From Pyrrhosoma nymphula (lineage: Eukaryota > Arthropoda > Insecta > Odonata > Coenagrionidae): a stretch of 64,000 nt of DNA. A model generated the notes under the pieces. The model did no database searches, was not told the DNA's origin, and saw nothing but the letters and a program-made list of their open reading frames with translations. Below, piece after piece: positions 26,373 through 37,895 of the stretch; position 1 is the stretch's first letter, and each line of letters begins with the position of its first letter. The position numbers and the translations under genes are program-made. The DNA lies in the NCBI GenBank assembly GCA_963573305.1, contig OY754334.1, positions 90,765,848 to 90,829,847 of the forward strand. Direction: 5' to 3'.

Positions 26373-26556
26373 TGAGAGAGAAACGCGTTGTATCTTTCCA
26401 CTGATATTTATTATTCTAGGTACAAGGTACAACTAATTTCAATACACAGGCGTCATCTTCGATGATCACCTAAATATGGCGCATATACTTTGAAACTAGT
26501 TGAACCTTGTACCTATAATAATAAATATCAGTGGAAAGACACGTTTTTCTCTCTCA
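26373..26556. mobile_element. Foldback element related to the one at 50263
   Basis: Inverted arms of roughly 65-70 bp run from GAGAGAGAAACGCG through TATTTATTATTCTAGG TACA to the complement on the right, around a spacer of about 45 bp containing GTCATCTTCGATGATC. The end motif ATAATAAATATCAGTGG parallels ATAATGAATACTAGTGG of the 50-kb element, and GAAGATGAC followed by TTGAAA occurs at comparable spacing. The two look like diverged members of one family. The hammerhead-like core here is degenerate (TCGAAGA in place of CTGAAGA). No clear target-site duplication was found. Confidence 0.6.
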
Positions 26557-29500
26557 GTTCGAACGTATTTAGCATTTTAGTATGTCGATAAGTCACGTTT
26601 ATGTGGTTGCTGCATTTCTCTGCTACTTAATCCTCGTCCTGCTTCTCTTTCGTATCGTCTTCTTTTTACGGTTTTTACAGTTATTTGCTTCCTTGCATAA
26701 TTCTTTTTTCTTTTGCTTGAAGCACTTGCTTTCCTGAAAAGACACTTTATATCTATGGAATCCATTGGCCCTAAAAATAACACTTTATCCATGTTGACAT
26801 TATCAGTTGACAGCAGAAAGATTAAGTAACACCTATCTACCTCTGGCCCTCAAAATTCACTGATTTCCTTCCTTAAAAAGTTTTGAGTTTTCCATCCATA
26901 AACATGAAAATCTAATTGTCTCAACCAGTATTTACTAAAATTTATCAATTCAGGTCATAGACATATTCGTGTTTTGGTTTAGTTTTCTTTTTCCTACCTT
27001 CGTTCCGTTCGTGTGGTCGTGTATTTAACATTCTCTCCAGATGTGTACCTACTTTTATTTTTTCTTACTATTGCCCTTATTTGTCATTTGCTGCATCAAT
27101 AAGTTATGAAGTCATCCGCCCTACACTCTTCTTCATCTTGGTGAACAGAAAGTGACAACTTTTTTACCTCAATCGCTGTCGTTTGACAAGTTAGCTTATC
27201 AAAATGCGATTGTCGCGTATTCAACGCTTAAGTTACTTCCGTTTGATCAGTAACACAGGAAAAAGTCAGTGTTTTGAATCATAAGAAATTATAACTCGAT
27301 AACTGCTTAGTTACTTAATTTGTGGTAGAGTTATTTCCTCGCATACTCTCCAAGTATTTTCATAATGCCAAGGACGTTCTTGGAGGCGTAATTACAGTGA
27401 AAAATGTTGAAGATACATTGTACCTGAGGTTGACGCTTTGACGCTGAAACGCGTAGTACAATAAATTATTCAGTGCACAGAACAGTTTTATCATTTCATG
27501 TCGACGATAGTTCAAAATAGTTTTCCTTGAGGTTTTAGGAAAATTGTATGAAAGCCTCACATGCATTGAATGTAGACGTGAAAAACATGAGGAAGAGAGA
27601 ACCATTAACTTGGTCATGTGTGCCTTCAATAGGAACTCATGCAAATAGTACCAATAATAGTACAGGGAAAGGTATTTTGGGCTTTATTTTTTATTTAGTT
27701 TAGTTTTTAATTCAAGTCACTTATGGATGTTGGAGTGCTATGGGTCTGAATTTTTTATTTTTAATTGGTATCAAATGTGGTGGAAGACTATGGGAAGGCA
27801 TAAATATTTGAAATCGCTAAACGTGTTTTCAAATATATGGCGCTTCATTTACAAAATTTGGACCCTTATGGTGTCCTTACTCATTTAATGAATTAATCCA
27901 TTCCTTCCCTTACGTTCAAATTACCCTACCAAGTTCCCTAACGACTGAACATATTTAATTTTGAGCTCAATGAGTAAAGAAAGTTTTGCTTATTTATTTC
28001 CAATTAGTTTCCAACCGCATTTCTTCTTCATCATGCTTTCTTTTTAGTGTAGCAAAATACTTCGATTGGGAAAACTATGGGCTTGAATGGAATGTCAGTA
28101 ACAAACGTAATCCCGATGGCATCCTAGTTACCTTATAAATATAGCTTTCCTCACCTCTCCACAGAGAATCTTACCTAATTCTTATGGGCGGGTTTTCTTG
28201 CAATTCTTTCGTTTTACGTTTCCTAATGCTGTCAGGGGTAAGGAAGTGAACTTTATGAAAGATACCTTAAAATGTTTTATAGTGACTGCTTATCAGTTAA
28301 TTTTGAAACATCAGGACTTATTTATGCTTGTTTTTTTATTTAAAAAAATAACCAGATATCACTATCTTTTATGCTTGTAGTCCTTAGTGTGTGCTGAAAG
28401 ACCAACATAGTGGTATTCCGGTGTATCAGTCCGTCTGCCGATATGATTGAGTCGCATATCCCGTGATATCTGCATGAAATACGTGAAGACGAAATTGATA
28501 ATCGACAGTTATAACTTTATAGTGTATACCTAAGTATTTTTGGAGACGGTAGAGTTTCATTTAATATTGGAGCACACTCTATTTTTTATCTTGATCTATT
28601 CTCTTTCTTTGTTAAAACGGCTAAATTAACATTAAGTAAATGGGCCAAAATTTGTGGGTGGTATTTCCATCGACGATAAATGTAAAATCAGCTATAGGGA
28701 CGGTCGAAAACTCAACCGACGCAGCATGCATGTATGGAAGGGTTGATGTTTTATATCTTGAAGTTCCTGGTAGGAGGAAGAGACTGCTCTTGGCTTGATA
28801 AAAAGTGGCAGTGACGTAACATCTTTGACTCTGGGCGTGATGTCACTTTTTTGATTATCCGTCGTTATTCTTTTTAAACCCCCTCTATAATTTTTCATTG
28901 GTATAATAGTTTGGTGCATTTCAATGACTTTCAGTTAAAATTGTTTATCAGTCGTATGCTTTTGCTAGTTGCTGCGATAGTGTTAACCTAAAAAATGCTT
29001 TCTTGAACAATTAGGATTAGTTCTACATTGATATTTCTGTTTTTTCTTCATGTGTTCCATCATGCTTTGGGTAATGATTCAAAGAATATTATGGACAAAT
29101 AAACTATACTTCGTTAAAGAATTGGAATATTTTTGTGTATTATGACCCGTAATTCCTCGTGTGTAGATCGCCGCAATCACATAAAAATTCATATGCTGGT
29201 TTTTTGTTATGCTTGTGTACGTGCATTTGTATAGAATTAGTTGTTTTTATTTCATGTATAAACCTCATACATTTAGTACATAATTCTTGGCGCAATGCGA
29301 ATTATCTTTTTTTTCTTGACGGTGAAACGACGAGATGAATGCATCAGATGACGACGACGTTAATGACAACATGTCGATGCGTCATTACTTAAATGCGTGC
29401 ACCCTTCCATTATTTTTACATTTTCATACTTGATTGAGTTGGGCGTGTTAATATGTGAAATATTCAGATTCTGCTTTCCCATTTTCGTAAAGGGAGTTGA

Positions 29501-29629
29501 AATTCTCAGAGTGAGGGAAATATTTTGGCGGACCCATCCGCTGTACGCTCGTCGAGAAATTCGTGTCCCAAAGTGTGGAACATGTGTGTCGTACATTTTG
29601 CAGATATTGGGCGGACACTCCGGGTCGCC
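26557..29629. other. Non-coding DNA, no feature recognised
   Basis: AT-rich with short frames only. Confidence 0.55.
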
Positions 29630-30175
29630 CTTCCCAAGGGGGGGAAGGAGGGGGGAAGCGAAACGCCTGCTTCTTTGAAAAAAAAAGTCTGTCGGTTTGG
29701 CATTCCTGCTCCCCTCTATCCTTTCCTCATTTCAGCTCCCTCCTTTCTCGCCCCATACCCTCCCCTGCATTTCCTTTGCCTTAAAAAATCCCCACCCCAC
29801 CATCTGACGCGGGCGTGACATTAAATGGAGAGTTGCGTGCCTTATGGGACGTGGGAAGGGGGGCCGTGGAGTTTTTTCCTCCTCATTCTACTCCGGAAAA
29901 AATGGGCGAGAAGATAATCTCTCAAGGGCAACCGCCAGCAGTATCCCATCTCTTCCTCCTTCCCCTCCTCCTTTTGAAGTGTCTGGGAGCCATTCGCATC
30001 CCCTCGCATTGCATTCCTGCCTGCTTTTCCCTCCTCCCGCTTATCCCTCGGATGCGTGCCGCTCATCTTCGCCGCTGAATCTAATGTTCCTGCGGCGCCT
30101 CCTCTGTTACGCCCGTACTCAGGGAGAAGCTTGGTCGTTCAGAGAAGTGGGACGGGTTTAGTCCTCGCGCAGATT
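29630..30175. other. GC-richer, pyrimidine-rich non-coding block
   Basis: CT-rich stretches such as CTCCCTCCTTTCTCGCC and G-rich runs (GGGGGGAAGGAGGGG) create several overlapping open frames on both strands. None has recognisable protein motifs, so no gene is called. Confidence 0.5.
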
Positions 30176-30869
30176 CATTGGAGTCTTGAGGATGTGCACG
30201 AAATAGGATCGCCCCACAACTCACCTAATGCAGTGGTCCTGACGTTGTTCCATTGCTTCTCTGGTGTGAATTTTTCGATCGAAAAAAGGATTGTATTAAT
30301 TTCAGAAACTCGTTACACTCGATATTTTCTGGCGTAACTTGGTGAAAATACATTGTGACTGAATCAATAATTTAACTTCGTAATTTTTCATGAATAAACC
30401 ATTGTGAAAATTACAAATTTTTATTATTGATTCGTTCAGAATCGCGTCTTGTAGACACTATTAAGTTCTTCTTTCGAATGCGCGACACGTTATATTGTTC
30501 CTTTTTTAACTTGGAATGCTTCCTGCTGTCCATCCATCAATAGCATTTCACTGGCTAGGGTAGGTTTTGATGGATCATGTCCATTCCACTTGTCTACTTA
30601 AGCATCCCCTTCTTCATGTGACATTTCCTTTAATTTCGTAATACTGAAGCTATACTATATCCTAACGGGTAAAATGTTATTTATGAATGAGCAGCAGGAA
30701 AAATTCCAAGTCGATCACTTGTTCCAAAAATATGTACTCTTTTTCTCCCTCAAACTCCCCTCACCTAACATCTTCCCTTTTAGCACGGCCTTGAGCATCC
30801 CAGTCTTGAGAGTGTGCGAAATTCAGTTCAAATAAAAAAACATCTCCTGGATTAGGATTTGAACCAAAA

Positions 30870-31045
30870 TTCCCAGAAATCGCGTAGAATATTGTGATTG
30901 GTAAAATCACCCGGCTAGTATCTGGGTTCGAATCCCTGTTCTAGTGAATAATTTTTTCACTGATTATTTCTCGCATTCGTGTGTCCTAGTGAGTGACTCC
31001 CGTTCAAGTTCAAATAACTGCTTGACAAAATAACCCTGCCTCATG
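30870..31045 (+). mobile_element. tRNA-derived SINE-like repeat
   Basis: B box GGGTTCGAATCCC is at 30923-30935, preceded by ATTGTGATTGGTAAAATCAC, which can serve as an A-box/D-arm remnant at about the normal distance. An AT-rich body follows. The boundaries are approximate, and its relation to the other SINEs is uncertain. Confidence 0.5.
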
Positions 31046-34000
31046 TTATATAATCCAACTTCCATCTTCTCTCTGTGCCCTCGCTAGGAAATGTTTCAAT
31101 AACTTCTTTTGGTCCTGGTTCATGCCTCAGCTTTTTTAGTAACTTTTATTTCAGGGCGATTTATCTTGTTCAACATTCTGTTGACGTACATACATCTCCT
31201 CCTCTCCCCTCATGTTCGAAGTTTCCCGCATTCCTAATTAATGTCACATCTCTTCATTTTCAAACGTCTTTACTCTGTCTTTCCTTCATTTATTCAATTA
31301 TAAATAAATCTTCGCTGGCATAATCCTTTTATTATCATGAGGACTATGCGAGTTTTCATATTAAATACTGCCAGTATATGTCAAATTTTCTATCTTATGA
31401 TATTTAGCCCGTTACATTCTAACGAAAATTTGTACCTCTTGAATTTACACCCTCTACATTCCACCACCATAGGTTTTTCTTTTAATTTTCGTTTATTAAT
31501 TAAAGTCTCAATCCTTAAAAGTCCATTAGGTATCTGAACTGCTACCTTTTTAACCCGTTTTTATAAGTTTTCCCTTGCATTCGGCGAGAATCAAAGATCC
31601 TTTAGAGAATATTGGGTTTGATGTATATCTTAATAATCTCCCTACGATTTCCAATGTGATTTTCGACGGTTTCTGCGGTTTTTAGAGTGCGGTTTAGTAT
31701 TTCATAATGGCATAATCGTTTGGAAAACTATGGGAAAGACGGGAAATTCTCTGTAAATGAGAGCGAGGAAAGGAAGCACGCATTTTAAAAAGCATGGCTC
31801 AACCTTCGCAAAGAACAATCCTTCCTAATCTCAATCCGATCTTTTCGTGGGAAAATGCGCTGCGCGAAATCTTATGTCTCGGCCCTTTCTCCTGTTCCAC
31901 ATGTCTGATAATCCTAGACCTTCTTTTGCGTTTTGCTCTCGTTGTGCATTTTTGCGTTCCTTTCGCTGAAACCGTCTAACGTGGTTGTGTCGTTTTTGTG
32001 TTTTTATGCTGTGTATACTCTGAATTAGCCATTGTGTTACGCTTAAAAAGTTGGGGACGGACAAAATACTGAGTGGCTCTTTTGCTGAGTAGAACACAGA
32101 AATAAGGTGAAATCTCATGTAGAACCTTTTCCTTCATTGATTATGTAATTTTTCTATTTCCTACTTCATTTCTGGATTTGAAACTAGTAGTTTGCTAATT
32201 TAAAATCTAAAGCTAAAATGTGTAGTGTGTTACACTGCTCTATTGTATCAGTTATCCGTAGGGTTTTTGTGTGAGTTAAATAAAATTTCCGATAAACGCA
32301 ATGGCCATTTCAGTAATTTAAAGCGAGATATTCAATAGGAATTTATTTCACCTTTGAGTATTACTCTTTTTCGAATGATGTGCAGCAGGTTGTCCGAGCA
32401 TTAGATTGGGTCACACTGTTTAGTAAATTGGCTCTATGAAATGGGAATAGGAACTCAGCCCAGTAAATAGGATTTTAAGAGTATTTAGGAAATATGGTTG
32501 GAGTGGGGCGGTAATTACGTGAAAAATCGTTCATTCAAAATCATTTTTAGGCTTCAAATAGGTTTTAATAATTTTAAGTAAGCTTTAGTATTATGAGCGC
32601 AGCATGCTTCAATTTTTTTCTTGCCAATGAGAGTGAATGAACACTGTTGACAGCTGATGCTAACTTCCCGAAAACTTCATCATGAATATTGAAGTGAATA
32701 TTTTAAAATTTACGAGTGGGCTAAATTTTTCCCGAAAACGCACAGAATTATATGTTACCGGCGTTCCACTGAAGTGGCCAATGAATCCGACTACTAAGGC
32801 GTTATGAATGCAATGAGGGCGGAATACTTGTGGGAAATACCGGACTGAAGGAAGGTTATATTGTTCCTTGTTAATTCTTTAGATTCTCTCCTTGTTACTT
32901 TCACACAAGACTTTATGTTATTATCTGGATTCCTATATGAGTACGGCAATGTGATGCCACTAAATGTGTTGCGGTGTTGTGAGGTGGCGGTAGTGTTTAT
33001 TTTGTATGTACTAGGAATACTATTTCTCATTTGTTGTATTCATCTCATACAGGCTGAATGTTCGAAGGTATTACCGAAATTTCAACTTCGAACCTTCCGA
33101 TTTTGGCTAATTCCTTAAGCCACGCATTGACATGTGGTACCTACTTACCGACAGTTCTTCTTATCCCTCCGTTTCCTGTACCTTTTTCATCTGTACACGG
33201 TTTCCAAGAATGGTAGTGTCAAAAAGTCTGCATATTGGTTCTTGCGTAAGAAACTTATAGTACTACTTCTCATTCCTCTATCACGATTACTCCTCTGGCA
33301 CCGTGATGCATTAAGTAAATTATACTCTCTGGTTAGGAGACTCCTAATTTTTCTCGTTATAAGTGTCTCTTAAATCACATTCGCGTTCCCTGTGTTTTCC
33401 TGTAATATTTCATTAATTTTAGATTTGTCTTTTTGGTGGTGTACGGGTTGCAGCTGCTTGTTTTTCTCAGCTCGGAAGATCAGAGAGCAGTGTGATGTTC
33501 AATTTAAGAAATTGTTAAGACAAATTTCAAGCTGAGAAACTGAAGGCTGGATTGTCTTTTGAAGCGTTTCTCCATTTGGTCCCCTCTCTCAGTGCAATGA
33601 ATGTGTGTATGTACCTTTGCAGTTATCAAATCGGTTCTCTTAAATGTTTTCCCACAGCCTAATCGAGGGGTCGTCCTCAGTGAGAAAGCTTTAAAATTCT
33701 GTTTCTTGGGAACCTTCTCATTAATACCATCAAAACTAGTCTCCTTTCTAGTGTGCTTGCCTGCTTAAGTTATTTCTGAGCCCTTTTGGTTGCCTGCTTT
33801 GTCTTAACCGCACCTGCTTCCACTTTTGGTGTGGCAGTGTGCTTCATCTTTCTCCGGGGGCTTCAAGAAAAAGTTGTTTTCTCTTTGGATATTTTATTGA
33901 AGCCATCTGCCCGCCGAGCAATTCTCTTTTGGAGTATAACTTAAACGTGTTCTATTCTCATTTTTGACATGATTCTTGGCAACGACCTCGTAAAAATCGA

Positions 34001-34229
34001 ATGTAACTGGCTCTATCTATTTTCCTGTCCAATTTCAAGTAAGTAATTTATATTATATTCCTGCGATAATGTAAGGAAATGAATATAGCAATTACACAAT
34101 AATATGTGTTGAGTAATTGTATGATATGCGACTCAGAGTGAATTTTGTATGACTGTATCTTGGTGGGGAATGTTAGTTTTAAGCGTCATGAATAGCTGGG
34201 TTGGTGTAAGAAGGAATGAATGAAAGTGG
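31046..34229. other. Non-coding DNA, no feature recognised
   Basis: AT-rich; open frames are hydrophobic or Ser/Leu-rich by composition and lack motifs. Confidence 0.55.
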
Positions 34230-34870
34230 TTGGGCATTGTAGTGACCCTCGCATGAGTGATAATGGTGAAACCTTAGTGAGTGTGTGCTTGGTAAAAGAA
34301 TTGTTTGTCTTGAACGCATAGCTTTATCGTAAGAGTATATTAATTCGTATGCACGGTAAAGAGGAGACTTTAAGAGAATGATTAATTTCATTGTGTATGA
34401 CGAGGAATTGGGAGGGTTAGTTAAGGATAAAACAGTAAATAGGGGTGCTGAATGGGGAACTGACAACTATTTATTAGTCATGAAAGTGGATCTGGTTATA
34501 AATTGGGTTCCAAGAAAGAGTGGTGCGCGTAAAAAAATGAAAATGTAAGTGCAAAGATTGTTTTGCAGCGAGTTAAAAATACGGTATAGATGCATGCTGG
34601 GGGATACTATATCTCGAAGCAGAGTAAATGGTATGAATATATTTTCAGTGTGAATGCAAGTGACGCGTGGGATAGCTTAAAAGGAATGAATGTAGAATTT
34701 CCTGTAATACTTTGCGGAAAAGAGGTGGTACGGAGAATGAAAGGCGATTCATGATGTAATGATGAAGTAATGAATGCGGCGAGTGAAAAGAAAGAGAAGG
34801 AATATAAGTGATTGATTTTGAGAGACAACTGCTGGCTCATAGAAAAGGAAATTACTCTAAATTAAAACGA
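34230..34870 (+). mobile_element. Decayed LINE endonuclease fragment, second family
   Basis: Translation in shifting frames gives DNGETLVSVCLVKELFVLNA, then INFIVYDEELGGLVKDKTVN, then RGAEWGTDNYLLVMKVDL, then NAASEKKEKEYK. This is the C-terminal half of an APE-type LINE endonuclease (NG..L..LC...L.I.NT, then IDFI....L...V.D..V.RGAE.GSDHYLV..KV) plus the linker before the reverse transcriptase (W.EE...A...KK). The catalytic SDH has become TDN. It is clearly distinct in sequence from the RTE-like copies elsewhere. The boundaries are approximate, and no reverse transcriptase part follows. Confidence 0.6.
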
Positions 34871-35578
34871 AGACATAGCGTTTATAGAAAGGTGTTGCAG
34901 CTTACCTGTTCAATAGCATTTCGAAGTGGTGTTGTTTTCTGGGTAACCGAGCATCGTCCATCTATGCCTATGGAACTCCTTGGTTTGACATAAACATGGC
35001 ATTCAAATTAGCGTAATCCACAATTCCATCCTCTATATTTCCTTGTATATTTACAGAATCAGAATTTTAATAGTTTCATCTAATAAGTATAAGTATTCAT
35101 GAGCATAAATAATTGCTGTTTTTAGACCTTATGTGAAAACTCCGTAACCGTGAATTCGATGCAGTTTTAACGTACTGCTTAATTTCTATGTTCATAGGTT
35201 CTCTCTCCGAGTAACGTTTTGAGTCGCTACTCCTTTTTTTCCCCGTAGTAAGATTTGATGATATATCGTGTTCTAATTATCTAGGTATAGAATCTGCGCT
35301 CCGAGATCACTTCGGGTGTAGTTTCCACCTAGATACACCTCGTTAAGCGCCAACTGTAAAACCTTATCCCTTGTGTTGCCTGGATAAAATGACAGCAGGA
35401 TAAGGTGTTTCGAAATCGTCCTCGGGTTAGTTATATTTTACTTATTCTTCTTTCTTTCTTCAAATCCTCATTTCGTCTCATTCTGTTGGTGCTAATGACC
35501 ATGAGGAGACTTTGAGGTCCCAAAACAGTGAAGCAACAAATGGCTATCCGAATTCTCCTCTCAAATGTTAATCCCTTG

Positions 35579-35594
35579 GAGAGAGAGAGAGAGG
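35579..35594. repeat. Short GA dinucleotide repeat
   Basis: About seven GA units at the start of a pyrimidine-rich, GC-richer block. Confidence 0.8.
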
Positions 35595-36160
35595 GTATTG
35601 GCAGTTTGGAGGAGTGAGAGGCCGGGTGTTTTGGTCAGTATTCTCTCTCTTCCTCTCATTTTCGCTGACGACGTCCCTTCCTGGGTGGTGCAGGAAAAGT
35701 CCACTACTCTTGCATCTGTCAACATCCCCACCTTTCCCTTAAACCTTCCCCTCTTCCTTGAACACATTGTCTCGCTTTCCATCCCCATTATCCCTCTGTC
35801 GCTAATCACTCGCCTTCCCTTCCCCACCCCAGTGTACCTTTTCCCCCTCCCCTCCTCCTGCCGGCCTAGACCGCGGATCACACGGAGAATAACGACTTTC
35901 TCTGCTCGGACAACAATGGGCAGCCACTCTGTCGCCGTTGCCAGGCGGCCCATCCTTTACCCAAAGAGTGGTGTGGTCTTTCTCGGAATCCTCTTAGGCT
36001 TACGGAATCCCTCGTCTGGGCGGTGGATATTTCTGGGACTCGCGGTTGGTCAGGCATTCCTCTTTTTTCTTTCTATTTTTCTTCCTTCCGCCGTTTTGAC
36101 CGTAAGTCCTTTCTCGTTTCCTTTCTCCCGAGAGGAATCAGGAGGTTGGTTTTAAAGCGT
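35595..36160. other. Pyrimidine-rich non-coding block
   Basis: A 196-codon open frame on + (35565-36155) overlaps a 130-codon frame on - (35561-35953) in CT-rich sequence. The + frame is rich in Pro, Leu, Ser and Phe, as expected from a pyrimidine tract, and matches no family I recognise. No splice-site-bounded exon is convincing. Confidence 0.45.
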
Positions 36161-37604
36161 TTCATTATCCTACCCATGATGATACCGGTTCCGTGAAGTT
36201 CTCCTCCGATGCACCCATCATAGCTGTAAGCCCTTATGGTGGTGAGCCCCATTATGATTTTAAGTGACGGGAATTGTGATGGTGGTGACGTATTCTGGGG
36301 CTCGGGTGTCAGGAGAATGAAGCTGGTGACACAGTTCTCTTGAATTTAGTCAGCCCTTACCTCTCTCCGCGCGTTGTTTTTATTGATTGATTTCGTGGGA
36401 ATAAAATGGGTATTTCTTGGGCGCGTCACCTAAATCAATTAGTCTCCGCAAAATATCTTAATATTGAAATGCTATCTTACAATTATCTAAAAAAAGTCAC
36501 TTAAGGAAAACAGTCGCACCAGAAAAGGGGTCTAATAAACTAGCGAAACTTAACATGTAGAGATGCTAAGTTATACACTACAATATAAAATTTTAAGTGC
36601 ATGTGTAGGTAATTTGAGAAATAATATGTAAAAACATAGCATTAAAAATAAAAAAAATAGATGAGGTGAAACAATGAAAGAAGCGTGATTCGAAGTAACT
36701 AAAACGACAATTCATCATGAGGTTGTGTGAATTTGAAATAATTTTTGCTGTGTTTAACGTATGTCACGCAAACGGAGACTTGCATAAACCATCCCCAAGT
36801 TGCTTCTAAGGGAGTACCGCTAACGGAGGTATAGGTAAACCGTACTTTTAAGGATGTGTTAGCGAGTTAAACGTTTTCTTGTTGGGGATTGGGAGGACCT
36901 ATACCTATTAAGAAGGAGCTTTTGAGAGATGGCTCGAATTCCATCCCGGCCCTGCTCCTCTGAATGGTGTGTTGGACTCTCTTCCACGAGGACCGATGCA
37001 AATGATGCTGAGCCTCTCGGATGGGAGGGTTGAGGGGTAAGAGGAAATAAAACGGTGCGGTGAGCTAATGGTTTAGGGGAGGAAGAATACCCGAAGTGGG
37101 CAAGGGTTAGCGACCTCTGCTCTCGCGCCCATTATCCCTCCTCTTCTCGCTCTTTTAAAGAACCCTTTTCTTTCCTTCCTTCCTTCCCCCCCTCCCTCCC
37201 TCCCTCACATCTCCTTCCTTCCCCGTCCGCTCGAAGCGATGCCGTTGACCCTGTTTAGTAATAAGTTTTGTTCGGCGTGAAAGCGTGGCCAATTCCTCAA
37301 TAATCGCCTTGGGAGGAGGCGCGTAACAAACGACTGTATGGTGCGCTGTGCGGTAGGCACTCGAGGAAGCCGTGCGCATGTGGGGCGGTCAGTACGAATG
37401 TTGAGCTGCTGGTGTGCTTCACTTAAAAGCCTTCTTCGGCAAAACGGTGTGTGTGTGTGAAAATCGCCCCCACATTGCGCTCTCGCTCGCCTGGTTGATA
37501 TTTTGCGTGGCTTCCCGGAATCCTAGGAGATACTTAGCATCGAAAATCATATGTAACTAATGAATAGCAGTTAGCTTTCACTTACCTACTAGCTCGACTA
37601 AAAC
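36161..37604. other. Non-coding DNA, no gene recognised
   Basis: Contains the pyrimidine repeat at 37161 and otherwise nothing I can assign. Confidence 0.55.
37161..37207. repeat. Pyrimidine-rich simple repeat (CTTC/CTCC)n
   Basis: TTCC units followed by CTCC units; the block is low-complexity and makes the open frame on the opposite strand meaningless. Confidence 0.85.
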
Positions 37605-37895
37605 TAAATTGACTTCCCATCGCGAAGGGCCCGGGTTGGAAGTCTGGCTCTGCCAAAGATATTTCAGCGGAATTTCGATCTTTTTGGTGCTTTATGGAGT
37701 GGTCTTCATGTTTAGCATCCAGTCGGATGGGACATAAAACTGTGGACCCCTTTGCGCCTTTCGTTCAGAGTAGGCTAATGCCGACACAGGGTTTCTCTTT
37801 AGCCTTCATTCCCCGAATAATTATTCCCTTACCTACCTCCTCACCTGTCCTAATGGCCCAAATGACCTCAGTTGTTGTGGTTGAACCCTAATAAC
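37605..37895 (+). mobile_element. tRNA-derived SINE-like repeat, copy 2
   Basis: The segment CTTCCCATCGCGAAGGGCCC, then GGGTTGGAAGTCTGG, aligns with the B-box region of the copy at 21058. AGAGTAGGCTAATGCCGACA (about 37769) and AATGACCTCAGTTGTTGTGG (about 37860) align with its body and tail. The B box is degenerate here (GGTTGGAAGTC). The 3' end is followed by AACCCTAATAACTAACTAAC. Confidence 0.55.

Noticed and set aside
35561..36155. 196- and 130-codon open frames on opposite strands
   Set aside because: They lie in a pyrimidine-rich tract, mirror each other, and show only Pro/Leu/Ser/Phe-rich translations without motifs or convincing splice boundaries.
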